A stretch of DNA of 64,000 nt from Nannocystis bainbridge (GTDB lineage: Bacteria > Myxococcota_A > Polyangia > Nannocystales > Nannocystaceae): the NCBI RefSeq assembly GCF_028368995.1, contig NZ_JAQNDL010000002.1:62001-126000 (forward strand), given 5' to 3'. The position numbers were made by a program, and so were the translations under genes. The stretch's first letter is position 1. The number at the start of each line of letters is the position of its first letter. This document shows, in pieces, positions 1-8,772 of the stretch. Below the pieces are notes generated by a model. It was not told where the DNA came from, searched no databases, and saw only the letters and a program-made list of their open reading frames with translations.

Positions 1-1
1 G

Positions 2-343
2 TCGGGGCTGCACCAGAAGGCGACGCCGTACATGTCCGTGTACGGGGCGACCAAGGCGGCGGTGCGACAGTTCGCCCGCACCTTCGCGGTCGAGCTGGCG
101 CCGCGGAAGATCCGCGTCAACGCGCTCAGCCCCGGCCTCACCGAGACGCCGATCCTCGTCAACATGGGCCTCGACGAGGCCACCATCGCCCACGTCAAGG
201 CCTCGACCCACGGCGCCTCGCCGCTCGGCCGCAGCGGTACGCCCGAGGAGATCGCCAACGCGGCGGTGTTCCTCGCGTCCGACGAGTCGTCGTTCATGAC
301 CGCGTCCGACGTGGTGGCCGACGGCGGCTACTCGATGGTGTAG
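2..343 (+). CDS. SDR-family oxidoreductase, C-terminal part
   Basis: The reading frame is open from the window edge, so the N-terminal Rossmann half lies outside. Visible are the catalytic YxxxK of short-chain dehydrogenases (YGATK, Tyr codon near base 44), the following helix (AAVRQFARTFAVELAP), the RVNALSPG segment after it and the usual C-terminus ending DGGYSMV. These fit a classical NAD(P)H-dependent SDR of about 250 residues, such as a FabG-like reductase. The substrate cannot be read from this part. It ends convergently with the TerB-like gene, and two repeat hairpins lie in the gap. Confidence 0.9.
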   Translation, partial: SGLHQKATPYMSVYGATKAAVRQFARTFAVELAPRKIRVNALSPGLTETPILVNMGLDEATIAHVKASTHGASPLGRSGTPEEIANAAVFLASDESSFMTASDVVADGGYSMV

Positions 344-358
344 TCGAAGGCGTGTCTG

Positions 359-405
359 CCTGGCCTAACGGTCAGGCGGCCATTTACCTGGCCTTCGGGT
401 CAGGT
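359..405. repeat. two period-14 family hairpins between convergent genes
   Basis: CCTGGCC starts at 359 and again at 387, exactly 28 bases (two 14-bp units) apart. Each is followed by a 4-nt loop (TAAC, then TTCG) and GGTCAGG, giving 7-bp stems with one G-T pair. The site lies between the stops of two convergent genes and could end transcription from both sides, although there is no T-run. It belongs to the dispersed repeat family of this window, in its diverged GGTCAGG form. Confidence 0.65.
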
Positions 406-472
406 TGACGCTGTCGCTTCGCCGTCCGGGAGGTCGAGCGCCGCGTCGGGCCGCATGCCCGGCCACACTGAC

Positions 473-853
473 TCAAGCGAGGCCGAGGATCGCCGTGAGG
501 CGGGCGATGAGCTGCTCCTCGGTCACGGTGATCTTGCCGTCGGCGCGGGCGAGCTCGATGAGGTTGACCAGCACGGCGCTGCGCTGCTTCTCGCTCATCT
601 GCTCCTTCATGAGGTGGGCGTAGGTCTCGACCTGCGCCAGCCGCTCCTCGTCGCTGCCGATGCCGTTGACCCACGCGGCGGTCTCGACGAGCACGTGCGA
701 GATCTGCTCGTTGGTGGCGTCGGGCAGCCAGCCGTGCAGCACCCGCGCGATGGTGTCGATCTCTTCGTGGCTCAGCTCGCCGTCGGTGACGTGGCTGAAG
801 GTGAGGTACACGAAGGCGAGGATGTGCAGGGCGGACGGGTTCTGCGGCTTCAT
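473..853 (-). CDS. TerB-like helical protein
   Basis: A 126-residue all-helical acidic protein. It begins MKPQNPSALHILAFVYL, has an acidic DGELSHEE segment near residues 24-31 and a second LARADGKITVTEEQ segment near 101-114. This pair of D-G-x-(L/I)-(S/T)-x-E-E turns on a helical frame is typical of TerB/DjlA-type domains, which bind metal or act as scaffolds. The start is the only ATG before the conserved N-terminal helix, because upstream sequence in this frame is low-complexity Arg/Pro. No partner gene suggests a pathway. Assignment is from motif pattern only. Confidence 0.7.
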   Translation of the reverse strand: MKPQNPSALHILAFVYLTFSHVTDGELSHEEIDTIARVLHGWLPDATNEQISHVLVETAAWVNGIGSDEERLAQVETYAHLMKEQMSEKQRSAVLVNLIELARADGKITVTEEQLIARLTAILGLA

Positions 854-921
854 CGTCGCCGACGATACCGCAAGCGTTGTCGGATGACCGGGGCCTGCGC
901 GGCGCGAAGATGCGCGCCGGC

Positions 922-1533
922 TCAGTGGTGATGGTGGCCGAACACTTCGGCGCCGCCGTCGTGGGCGCCCGGCGCGAGCTCCATCGGCCGGTTGTTGCTG
1001 CGCGCGAACTGGACCGCCTCGCGCAGGCGCTCGAACAGGTACCGGTGGTTGGGCAGGCCGTAGAGGAGCAGGCTCGGGTGGGTCTGGTCGGTGCCGATCA
1101 GGGTGATCTTGGCGTTGTCGAAGATCCGGTCGAGTACGCTTTGCTCGTAGCGGACGTCGAGCACGCGCCACAGCTCGAGCGAGTCGAGCCGGCGGGTGAT
1201 GACGCCCTTCTGGAACTCGACCCGGCGGCGCGAGATCTTGTAGCGGGTGGTGATGTGCTGCAGGTACGCCCACAGCAGCATCGGCGTGCCGATCAGCGCC
1301 AGCAGCCACATCGGCTTGTCCTTCAGGGCCTCGATCTGCAGCAAGCCGAAGGCGATGCCGCCGCCGAGGATGCAGACGCCCACCCACCACATATAGGTGC
1401 CGAAGTTGGCGCTGTGCTTGGCGATGCCCTCGAAGAAGAGCTCGTCGGTGGCCTGCGCCGGCGAGGAGCCGAGCGGCGGCTGCGCTTGCGGAGGCACGCC
1501 AGGGGGGGGAGGGTTGGCCTGGGGCTCTTGCAT
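922..1533 (-). CDS. PH-domain membrane protein (bPH2/YdbS type)
   Basis: About 203 residues. A Pro-rich cytoplasmic start (residues 1-30) is followed by two hydrophobic segments (around 48-68 and 76-95: WWVGVCILGGGIAFGLL and MWLLALIGTPMLLWAYL). A bacterial PH-like domain then carries the family signature TRYKISRRRVEFQKGVITRRLDSL, in which a membrane strand leads into the YxxxxxRIxxxxG fold. The C-terminus is His-rich (GAEVFGHHHH). I chose the internal ATG that gives MQEPQANPPPP over one 12 codons upstream because the extra residues are Arg/Pro and overlap the intergenic region. Function of this family is unsettled. Confidence 0.75.
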   Translation of the reverse strand: MQEPQANPPPPGVPPQAQPPLGSSPAQATDELFFEGIAKHSANFGTYMWWVGVCILGGGIAFGLLQIEALKDKPMWLLALIGTPMLLWAYLQHITTRYKISRRRVEFQKGVITRRLDSLELWRVLDVRYEQSVLDRIFDNAKITLIGTDQTHPSLLLYGLPNHRYLFERLREAVQFARSNNRPMELAPGAHDGGAEVFGHHHH

Positions 1534-1591
1534 GCGCCAAGGGTTGCACGACGACCGGGGCCGGCGCAATCGCCCGCGCCCGGCCGCCCGC

Positions 1592-2134
1592 TCAGCTGGT
1601 CTTCGGGGCAGGTTCGAGGTCGAGCGTGGGGTCGAACCGGCGCCCGTCGGCGAGGGTCACGGGCGTGGCGCCGTGGGCGACGCCGTGCTCGCGCAGGGTG
1701 TCGTCGACGAGCTGCGCGACCTGGCCGACCAGGGCGGTGCAAAAGGCGTGGCGAGCGGGGCCGAGGAACTCGCCGTGCGGGGCGGTGAGGTGGTTGCACA
1801 CGAGGTCGGGGCTGCTGCCGCGATCGAGCTCGGCCTCGACGCGGGCGAGGTAGCGGCTCATGGCGGCCCGCAAAGCCGGCGTAACCTTGCCGGTCGGGTC
1901 GGGGTCGCCGAGGAATTCGCCGAGCAGCAGTTGACCGGCCACGACCGCACCGCAGGTGCCCTGGCCGGTGATCCCGCCGCGGCGCAGCGATTGATAGGCA
2001 GCAGGCGGGCGGTCGAAGGCCTCGGCGAGGGCGATCCCGCAGGAGCGGTGGGCGGTGAGCACGCCTTCGTAAAGGACGAGGGCCTTGCTGCGAATGGGGC
2101 CGCGAATGGGGCCGCGAGGAGTGCTGCCGCTCAT
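1592..2134 (-). CDS. C_GCAxxG_C_C family putative redox protein
   Basis: 180 residues with four spaced cysteines (about C32, C61, C113, C132). The segment ITGQGTCGAVVAGQLLLGEF matches the central G-x-x-CG-A-x-x-G block of the C_GCAxxG_C_C family, where the cysteines are thought to be redox-active or metal-binding. The first Cys sits in HRSCGIALAEAF, as expected. The protein has no signal peptide and is probably cytoplasmic. It is divergent from the M20 hydrolase across a 75-base gap that must hold both promoters. The biochemical role is unknown. Confidence 0.65.
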   Translation of the reverse strand: MSGSTPRGPIRGPIRSKALVLYEGVLTAHRSCGIALAEAFDRPPAAYQSLRRGGITGQGTCGAVVAGQLLLGEFLGDPDPTGKVTPALRAAMSRYLARVEAELDRGSSPDLVCNHLTAPHGEFLGPARHAFCTALVGQVAQLVDDTLREHGVAHGATPVTLADGRRFDPTLDLEPAPKTS

Positions 2135-2209
2135 GAACCCCAGGATGCGCGCCGGGGCGGACGCGGGCAAGCGGTCGCGTCGGCGCGGAGGATGGATTAG
2201 CTTGCTGCC

Positions 2210-3394
2210 ATGTCCTGGACCGACCCGCGCGCCGAGATCGAGGCGCTGACCGAGCGTCTGCGAGAGATCCGCCACGACCTCCATCGCCATCCGGAGCTCG
2301 GCTTCGAGGAGGTTCGCACGCAAGCGCTGGTCCGCGCGTGGCTCGAGGAGCGCGGGTATCAGCCGCGCAATTGCGCGGAGACGGGGCTCGTCGCCGACCT
2401 GCACCCGGGCGCGCAAGGACCGACGATCGCGCTGCGCGCCGACCTCGATTGCCTGCCGATGCTCGAGACCACCGACCTGCCGCATCGCTCGCTGCATTCA
2501 GGGCGCGCGCACAAGTGCGGGCACGACGGGCACACGGCGATCCTGCTCGGGGTGGCCGACATCCTCGCGCGTCACCGCGAGTCGGTGGGCGGCAACATCC
2601 GCCTGCTCTTTCAGCCAGCCGAGGAGGGGGTCCGCGGCGGCGGGGCCAAGGTGATGGTGGCAGAGGGCGCGCTGGCCGGGGTGCGCGAGATCTACGGGCT
2701 CCACAACTGGCCGGCGTACCCCAAGGGCGAGCTGCGGGTGCAGGCCGGGCCGATGATGGCGCAGGTCCACATGCTGGCGCTCACGATCCGCGGCAAGGGC
2801 GGGCACGGCAGTCAGCCGCAATTGTGTCGCGACCCGATCGTGGCCGGCGCTCACCTGGTGACGGCGCTGCAGACGGTGGTCTCGCGCGGGCTCGGCTACG
2901 TCGGCGGGGCGGTGGTGTCGATCACCCAATTCTCGGCGGGCACGACGCACAACGTGATCCCCGACGTCGCGCGGCTGCAAGGCACGATTCGCACGTTCGA
3001 GCCGAGCATCACCGAGCGGGTGCTGGAGCGCGTGCGCGAGGTGGTGAGCGGCACGGCGGCGACGTTCGCGGTCGACATCGAACTCGAGGTCGAGGTCGGC
3101 TACCCGGTGACGATGAACGAGGCGAATTGCGCAGAGGCGGTGGCCCGCGTCGGCGCCGCCGTGCTCGGCCGCGAACGGGTGTCGAACGCGGGCCTGCCGC
3201 TGGCGGGCGGGGAGGACTTCGCCTACTTCGCGCAGGCCGTGCCGGCGGCGTACTTCTTCCTCGGGGCCCGCCGCGGCGACGAAGACACGCCAGTCTGCCA
3301 CCACCCCGACTTCGATTTCGACGACGACCTGATCCCGACGGGCGTGGCGATGTTCCTCGGCATCGTCCGCGATCGCCTCGCGGCGCTGGCATGA
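2210..3394 (+). CDS. M20-family amidohydrolase (hippurate/IAA-amide hydrolase type)
   Basis: 394 residues, the usual length for M20D amidases. Metal-site landmarks are present in order: the HRHPELGFEE start near residue 25, HKCGHDGHT near 100, PAEEGVRGGG near 136, LHNWP near 163, and a late GGEDFAYFAQ block near 335. The lid/dimerisation domain lies between (about 185-300). The family removes acyl groups from N-acyl amino acids or related amides using two metal ions. The substrate cannot be predicted. The stop overlaps the next gene (ATGA), so the two are probably co-translated. Confidence 0.88.
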   Translation: MSWTDPRAEIEALTERLREIRHDLHRHPELGFEEVRTQALVRAWLEERGYQPRNCAETGLVADLHPGAQGPTIALRADLDCLPMLETTDLPHRSLHSGRAHKCGHDGHTAILLGVADILARHRESVGGNIRLLFQPAEEGVRGGGAKVMVAEGALAGVREIYGLHNWPAYPKGELRVQAGPMMAQVHMLALTIRGKGGHGSQPQLCRDPIVAGAHLVTALQTVVSRGLGYVGGAVVSITQFSAGTTHNVIPDVARLQGTIRTFEPSITERVLERVREVVSGTAATFAVDIELEVEVGYPVTMNEANCAEAVARVGAAVLGRERVSNAGLPLAGGEDFAYFAQAVPAAYFFLGARRGDEDTPVCHHPDFDFDDDLIPTGVAMFLGIVRDRLAALA

Positions 3395-4206
3395 CGGGGC
3401 GCCCGATCGCCATCGTGACAGGAGCGTCGGCGGGGCTCGGCGAGGCGTTCGCGCGGGCGATCGCAGCGCACCCGGCGTTCGCCGACCTGGCGCAGATCTG
3501 GCTGGTCGCACGCCGCGAGCAGCGCCTGCACGCGATCGCGCGCGAGCTGCCGCGCGGGCTCGGGGTGCCGCTCACGGCCGACCTGGCGGCGCCGGGCGGC
3601 GTCGAGGCCGTGCTCGCGCGGGTGCGTGACGAACGACCTGCGGTGCGCCTGTTCGTGGCCAGCGCCGGTGTCGGTCACCTCGGGCCATTCGCCGACCAGG
3701 ACGCCGAGTCGCTGGCGCGTTTGCTCGACCTGAACATTCGCGCACTTTCCTTGCTGACACACGGGCTTTTGCCGTCGATGTCGCGCGGCTCGAAAGTGGT
3801 GCTGGTGGCATCGGCGGCGGGGTATGTGCCTTCGCCCTATTTCACCGCCTATGCAGCCAGCAAGAGCTTCGTGATCTCGCTGGCGTATGCGCTGCGGGAG
3901 GAGCTGCGACCGCGTGGCATCGACGTGTGCGCGGTGTGTCCAGGGCCGGTGGCGACCGAGTTCTTCGCGGCCGCCGGCGTGCATGGGCCGATCTCCGGCG
4001 CCGCGGATCCCGAGCGGGTGGTGGCCCTAGCGCTGCGCGACGCCTTGCGAGGAAGGGCCGTATCGCACGACGGCGTGGCCTCGGCTGCGGTGGCGCTGCT
4101 CGCCCGCGTGTTGCCACGGCGGACGCTCGCCTGGCTCGCCGGGCGCCGCAATGTGCGACGTTCTCCCGTCGCTGGTGCCACCGGCGGCGGATCCGAGAGC
4201 GCGTAA
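3391..4206 (+). CDS. SDR-family NAD(P)-dependent oxidoreductase
   Basis: 271 residues. The N-terminus holds the cofactor glycine motif TGASAGLGEAFA (TGxxxGxG). The NAG-equivalent appears as SAGVG near 90, the catalytic Ser as VASAAGY near 138, and YAASK supplies the catalytic Tyr and Lys. The protein resembles the SDR subgroup around DltE/YqjQ with an Arg-rich C-terminal tail. It overlaps the M20 amidohydrolase by four bases and is presumably in the same operon. The joint pathway is not evident. The ATG at the overlap is the only start before the Rossmann fold. Confidence 0.88.
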   Translation: MTGRPIAIVTGASAGLGEAFARAIAAHPAFADLAQIWLVARREQRLHAIARELPRGLGVPLTADLAAPGGVEAVLARVRDERPAVRLFVASAGVGHLGPFADQDAESLARLLDLNIRALSLLTHGLLPSMSRGSKVVLVASAAGYVPSPYFTAYAASKSFVISLAYALREELRPRGIDVCAVCPGPVATEFFAAAGVHGPISGAADPERVVALALRDALRGRAVSHDGVASAAVALLARVLPRRTLAWLAGRRNVRRSPVAGATGGGSESA

Positions 4207-4306
4207 AATCCGGGGTCGGGCGAGAAAGCGAGCGGGCGAAAACCCCAGGATTGCCAAGCGCGAGGCCCCGTGCAAAAACCATATCCCCGAGGCCCTTCGG
4301 GCCTTC

Positions 4307-5671
4307 ATGTCTAACTTTCCCATGTCTTCTCTCCCCCAACTCGACGCGATCGCGACCCTGCTGAACCAGGGCGCCGCGGATTCGGCAGTCCGCTTGTTGC
4401 GAAGCTGTTGGGAGCCCGACCTCCCGCCGGACGACCTCGTGCGGATGTATTGCATGTGGGTCCGCGGGCTGTGCGAGACCGGTGAACTCGACCACGCGCT
4501 GACGCTCGCGCGACGGGCCGCCAACGAGTTCCCGCGCGAGGCCGATGTCCTGATCGCGCTCGGCAACGTGCAAGATTTGGTCGGCGATCTCGAGAAGGCC
4601 CGCGAGGCGTTCGAGGCGGCGATCGACAACGACCCGATCGGCGGCCTGCAGCACTACAACCTCGGCGCGGTGCTCGAGCGGCTCGGGCGCGAGATGGACG
4701 CCGAGGTCTGTTATCGCCGGGCCAACGAGTGCGACCCGCACGGCGGGATGTTCGAGGCGATCGCGGCGCTGGGGGCTCTGCTGCGCCGCCAGGGCCGGCT
4801 CGAAGAGGCCGAACAGATCTACGACCTGTACCTCAGCGACGATTCGATCAACGTCGAGATCCTGGTCGAGCACGGCATCTGTCTGTCCGACCTCGACCGC
4901 CTCGACGAGGCGATCGATCGCTTCGACTTCGCGCTCAGCCTCGACCCCGAGAACGCCGGGGCGCAGTACAACAAGGCGATCACGCTGTACCGCCTGGGCC
5001 GCTACGAGCAGGCCCTGGGCGCGCTCGAGCGGGCGCGTCAGCTCGACAAGGGCAACGCGCTGACGCTGGCGGTGCTCGGCGGGTGGCGGCTGTCGGCGGC
5101 CGACTGCGACCTCGACGAGGCGCTCGGGCTGCTGTACGGCGCGCTCGAGCTGCTCGAGCGGCGCTACGCGCAGGACCCGGGCCAGCTCGGCTACTGCAGC
5201 CTGGTGGCCGAGGAGATCTTCGAGGCGCTGTGGCAGAACGGGCGCCAGGGCGAGGCGCGCGAGGTGGCGCGGCTGGCCGGTCAGCGCGAGTGGATCACGC
5301 CGCACATCCTCGATTGCCTCAACGAGGCCGACCACGGGCGCTCGCCGCAGGTCAGCATGTACACGGTGGTCGCGCGCGCGGAGGCCGGCGAGCGGCCCGA
5401 GCACTGGCCCGAGAACACCGACGGCTACACCACGGGCCTGACGGTGCTGGCGACCGACGAGAACGAGGCGCGCGAGTTCTGCCTGCAATACCTGCGGTCG
5501 ATCGAGCCCTCGCCCAGCATTCGCTTCACCCTCGACGTCGTCCCCCCGCAGTCGCCGACCGATCCGAGCCCGACGCTCGAGATGATGGCCGAGCTGCGCG
5601 GGGCGATGCAGCCGCGGCCGCGCGGCGTCGCGCGAGTCCACGGCCAGCGGGCCTATACGTTCCGGACTTGA
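4307..5671 (+). CDS. TPR-repeat protein
   Basis: 454 residues from the ATG giving MSNFPMSSLPQLDAI; a second ATG five codons on is equally possible. Residues 20-290 are a run of helical pairs with TPR spacing (A-x-x-x-x-G-D-L-x-x-A pattern, for example ALGNVQDLVGDLEKAREAF, YNKAITLYRLGRYEQAL). The C-terminal third is less repetitive and ends in a small basic tail. No signal peptide or membrane segment is visible, so it is a cytoplasmic scaffold or adaptor. Nothing next door shows its partner. The 100 bases upstream hold no clear promoter. Confidence 0.75.
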   Translation: MSNFPMSSLPQLDAIATLLNQGAADSAVRLLRSCWEPDLPPDDLVRMYCMWVRGLCETGELDHALTLARRAANEFPREADVLIALGNVQDLVGDLEKAREAFEAAIDNDPIGGLQHYNLGAVLERLGREMDAEVCYRRANECDPHGGMFEAIAALGALLRRQGRLEEAEQIYDLYLSDDSINVEILVEHGICLSDLDRLDEAIDRFDFALSLDPENAGAQYNKAITLYRLGRYEQALGALERARQLDKGNALTLAVLGGWRLSAADCDLDEALGLLYGALELLERRYAQDPGQLGYCSLVAEEIFEALWQNGRQGEAREVARLAGQREWITPHILDCLNEADHGRSPQVSMYTVVARAEAGERPEHWPENTDGYTTGLTVLATDENEAREFCLQYLRSIEPSPSIRFTLDVVPPQSPTDPSPTLEMMAELRGAMQPRPRGVARVHGQRAYTFRT

Positions 5672-5817
5672 GCCGGCCTGAGCCGCAGTCGGCTTCGCTT
5701 ATCGGCGTTCACACGGTCTTCGCATCGGGCAGGGCCGGCGGACGCTGGCGCGGGGGACACCCCTGTGCGACGCTGTCGCGGTCGACTGCTTTGATTTACG
5801 AGATGCGGAGATTGGCG

Positions 5818-7623
5818 ATGCGAAATTCACTACTGCTGACGGCGGCGCTCGGCGCTGCGTGGACCCTGGCGACGCCGCAGACGGCCGAGGCCTGTGGCGG
5901 CGTGTTCTGCGACGGCGGGCTGCCGAACTCGATGCCCGTCAACCAGGACGGCGAGAACGTGCTGTTCGTGCTCGACCAGAACGAGGTCGAGGTCCACATC
6001 CAGATCAGCATCGATCCCAACACCAACGCGCAGAAGTTCGCGTGGCTGATCCCGATCGCCCAGATCCCCGAGTTCGAGGTCGGCTCGCAGCCCTTGTTCG
6101 ACGCGCTGCTGAACTCGTCGGTGCCGACCTACCAGGTCCAGCAGACCTTCGAGGTGTGCGGCGAGGACGGCATCTCCGGCGGCATCACGACCAACGCGAC
6201 CGGCACCGGCGCGCCCGGTGACTCGGCCGGCGGTAGTACCAGCGGCGACGATTCGGACGGCGGCGAGGACCCGGTGCTGTTCAAGACCACCGCCGGCGCG
6301 TTCGAGATCGTGGTCCTGCAGGACAAGCAGATCGGGCCGATCAAGGACTGGCTGGTCAACAACGATTACCAGTGGATCGACGGCTCGGAGACGGTGCTGC
6401 AGCAGTACCTCGACGAGGGCCAGGTGATCGTCGCGCTCAAGCTGGCGGCCGGGTCCGACGGCGGTGACGTGCACCCGATCGTGCTGCGCTACCCGTCGAA
6501 CGAGAACTGCTTCCCGCTGCGGCTGACGCGGTTCGCGTCGATCGAGAACATGGACATCCGCGTGTTCGTGCTCGGCGACAAGCGGGCGGCGCCGACCAAC
6601 TACCGCCACGTCCTCGTCAACCCGCTGAAGATCGACTGGCTGTCGTTCGCGACCAACTACAAGGAGGTCATCACCAAGGCGGTCGACGACCTCGAGGCCG
6701 ACGGGCTGGCGTTCGTGACCGAGTTCGCCGGGGCGTCGAGCGTGGTCCAGCCGTTCGCGTTCAACTTCTACAGCACGTCGTGGAACGAGGCGGCGTTCAT
6801 CGGCATCCCGCCCGAGCAGGTGGTCCAGGTGCTGAACGAGCAGGGGCTGACGCAGTGCTTCGACCCCGAGTTCTGCTTCTACAACCACCCGCTGGTCGAG
6901 AGCCTGCTGAACGATTTCCTGCCGGTGCCCGACGGCCTGACGGCGGAGGAGTTCTACTGGAACCTGCCCGCCTACGTCGACCAGATCGACGCGATGGCGT
7001 GGGGCGACGGCAGCGCGTTCGCGCAGGCGCTCGACAGCCGGATCATCGCGCCGGGCGAGCACGCGCAGGAGCTGATCGACACGTATCCGTACCTGACGCG
7101 CATGTACACGGTGATCTCGCCCAACGAGATGATCGCGGACCCGATCTTCCACATCAACCCGGACCTGCCCGACGTGGCGAGCTTCCGCTCGGCGACCGAG
7201 TACAACCTGTGCGACGGCAACAGCGTGGTGACGCTGCCCGACGAGCGCGAGATCTTCGTGCCGAACGGCGGGCCGTGGCCGGAGTTCATCGGCGAGATGT
7301 GGTGGGCCGAGGAGGTCCAGCAGGTCGCCCTCAAGGGCAAGCCGATGCACCTCGTCAACAACACCGCGGCGATCAACAAGAAGATCGAGGAGTGGAACCT
7401 GGCCCACGGTTGGCCGCGCTTCCCCGACGCGCCGACGACCAGCGCCAGCGACACGGACACCGACGGCTCGGGCTCGAGCGGCGGGCCCGACTCTGCCACC
7501 GGCGGGGGACAGAACGACAGCAGCGGCTGCGGCTGCCGCAGCGACGGGACCCCGGGCGCCGGGATGCTGGCGCTCGTGGGGCTGGGGCTGCTGGCGCAGC
7601 GGCGCCGGCGAACCCGCGGCTGA
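5818..7623 (+). CDS. DUF2330 exported protein with MYXO-CTERM tail
   Basis: 601 residues. A signal peptide (RNSLLLTAALGAAWTLA, cut near AEA-CGG) leads into CGGVFCDGG and the DUF2330 start VNQDGENVLFVLDQNEVEVHIQ. Residues 450-560 continue the domain. A Ser/Thr/Asp/Gly-rich linker then ends in SGCGC, a hydrophobic helix (GAGMLALVGLGLLA) and an Arg cluster, the arrangement of MYXO-CTERM sorting signals that anchor or export proteins in myxobacteria. A GGAG sits about 8 bases before the ATG chosen; an ATG at 5803 lacks one. The role of DUF2330 is unknown. Confidence 0.85.
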   Translation: MRNSLLLTAALGAAWTLATPQTAEACGGVFCDGGLPNSMPVNQDGENVLFVLDQNEVEVHIQISIDPNTNAQKFAWLIPIAQIPEFEVGSQPLFDALLNSSVPTYQVQQTFEVCGEDGISGGITTNATGTGAPGDSAGGSTSGDDSDGGEDPVLFKTTAGAFEIVVLQDKQIGPIKDWLVNNDYQWIDGSETVLQQYLDEGQVIVALKLAAGSDGGDVHPIVLRYPSNENCFPLRLTRFASIENMDIRVFVLGDKRAAPTNYRHVLVNPLKIDWLSFATNYKEVITKAVDDLEADGLAFVTEFAGASSVVQPFAFNFYSTSWNEAAFIGIPPEQVVQVLNEQGLTQCFDPEFCFYNHPLVESLLNDFLPVPDGLTAEEFYWNLPAYVDQIDAMAWGDGSAFAQALDSRIIAPGEHAQELIDTYPYLTRMYTVISPNEMIADPIFHINPDLPDVASFRSATEYNLCDGNSVVTLPDEREIFVPNGGPWPEFIGEMWWAEEVQQVALKGKPMHLVNNTAAINKKIEEWNLAHGWPRFPDAPTTSASDTDTDGSGSSGGPDSATGGGQNDSSGCGCRSDGTPGAGMLALVGLGLLAQRRRRTRG

Positions 7624-7633
7624 GATCGATGAC

Positions 7634-7665
7634 CGCGCAGGGCCGCCCTCGAAGCGGTCCTGCGC
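7634..7665 (+). terminator. strong hairpin after the DUF2330 gene
   Basis: GCGCAGG-G-CCGC pairs with GCGG-T-CCTGCGC around a short loop, an 11-bp stem with one mismatch beginning ten bases after the stop codon. There is no T-run, so termination would have to be hairpin-only or Rho-assisted. Confidence 0.5.
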
Positions 7666-7715
7666 ACGGTTCAGGCATGGCGGGCTCGTGAGACGTGGCC
7701 TTCAGTGAATCGCCG

Positions 7716-7832
7716 CGAACAAGGACCGACGCGCTGGGCCCTGACGGCCGCGCCGAACCCGTGACCCGGCGCCTCGGGCCGCGAAGAAGGGTCGACGCGC
7801 AGGGCCCCTGGCGACCGCGCCGAACCGTGACC
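7716..7832. repeat. two imperfect 51-bp direct repeats
   Basis: Bases 7716-7766 and 7782-7832 align without large gaps. Both run from CGAA(C/G)AAGG through GACGCGC and GGGCCC to CGCGCCGAAC and GTGACC. They lie in the non-coding stretch 7624-7950, which otherwise holds the hairpin at 7634 and the array at 7879. I see no open reading frame with coding character here. Confidence 0.65.
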
Positions 7833-7878
7833 GACACCTCACGGCGGGTCCTTCGGCGAGCCGCCTGCCTGGCGCCTG

Positions 7879-7948
7879 GGGCATGTCCGTACGGACATGC
7901 CTTTTAGAGCATGTCTCTCCGGGCATGTCCGCGGGGACATGCCCCGGA
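7879..7948. repeat. period-14 palindrome array, five units
   Basis: Five units of exactly 14 bp starting at 7879, 7893, 7907, 7921 and 7935, each with a (G/A)CATG(T/C)C core. Units 1-2 form GCATGTCC-GTAC-GGACATGC, an 8-bp stem with a 4-nt loop; units 4-5 form another. The array fills the space between two convergent genes and ends two bases before the stop of the minus-strand gene. Confidence 0.85.
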
Positions 7949-7950
7949 GG

Positions 7951-8772
7951 TCAGCCGACCGGGGCGTTGGCGATCCGGTGGACCAGCCAGAACAGGTTGG
8001 GGCCGTGGCGGTCGGGCAGCTCGCGGCGGACCGCGCGGAGGCTGTCGCACAGGGTCTCGAGGCCGCGGTCGAGGACGGAGGCGCGGCGGGCCTCGAGGCG
8101 CTGACCGACGCCGATCGGCTGCCAGCTGGTGCCCCACGGGATCGCCCACGTCAGGACGCGGTCGCCTGCGCGCAGGGCCTGCGACAGGTTGCTGTCGGTG
8201 AGCGCGACCGGCTCGTCGCGCAGGAGGTCCTTGCCGCGCACGCGCTGCTTGCCGGGGTTCACGTCGTCGACGGTGACCAGCAGCAGTCGCGCCTGCAGGC
8301 AGGCGTCGAGGGCGGCGCGCTGGCGGCCGTCGAGCGGCAGGCCGGCGCTGGCGAACATGTCGACCAGGCGGATGCCCTTGGGGTCGCGGTAGCCGTAGAG
8401 GCAGAAGGTCTGGGCGGCCCGGCGCAGGTCGGCGTTGTTCTTCTCGGCCGGGGTGGCGGCGCCGAAGAAGCCGTTCATCACCTGGGTGACGAACGGGCCG
8501 AAGCGACGGGTGGCGAAGCTGCCGAGCATCGTCTCGACGCGCTCGAAGTCGCCGCGCTCGTAGCGGCCGAACTTCGGGGTGAGCGGCCGCTCGCTCGTCA
8601 GCGGCGCCGCGGGAGCGGGGTTGCGCGCGCGCGCGTCCACCTGCGCCTGCGCGAGCTCCTGCTCGGAGGTGAGGAACGGGCCGGTGCCGCGACGCTTGCG
8701 CCGCGAGTCCGAGCGAGTTGCGGCCGCGGCGGGCGGCTCCGGGGTGCCGGGTTGTTCGGGTGTGTCGGTCAT
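7951..8772 (-). CDS. hypothetical protein in lipoprotein operon
   Basis: 273 residues, starting MTDTPEQPGTPEPP. The first 60 residues are Pro/Ala/Arg-rich and probably disordered. The rest is folded and contains VDDVNPGKQRVRGKDLLRDEPVALTDSNLSQALRAGDRVL-type sequence near 185-225. That pattern (a 'V-x-P-G-x-x-x-x-x-x-D-L-L' strand, then 'S-x-x-L-x-x-G-D') resembles a segment in some SEC-C-associated hypothetical proteins, but I would not assign function from it. There is no signal peptide. It overlaps the upstream lipoprotein gene by four bases (ATGA), so it is last in a four-gene operon. Confidence 0.7.
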   Translation of the reverse strand: MTDTPEQPGTPEPPAAAATRSDSRRKRRGTGPFLTSEQELAQAQVDARARNPAPAAPLTSERPLTPKFGRYERGDFERVETMLGSFATRRFGPFVTQVMNGFFGAATPAEKNNADLRRAAQTFCLYGYRDPKGIRLVDMFASAGLPLDGRQRAALDACLQARLLLVTVDDVNPGKQRVRGKDLLRDEPVALTDSNLSQALRAGDRVLTWAIPWGTSWQPIGVGQRLEARRASVLDRGLETLCDSLRAVRRELPDRHGPNLFWLVHRIANAPVG

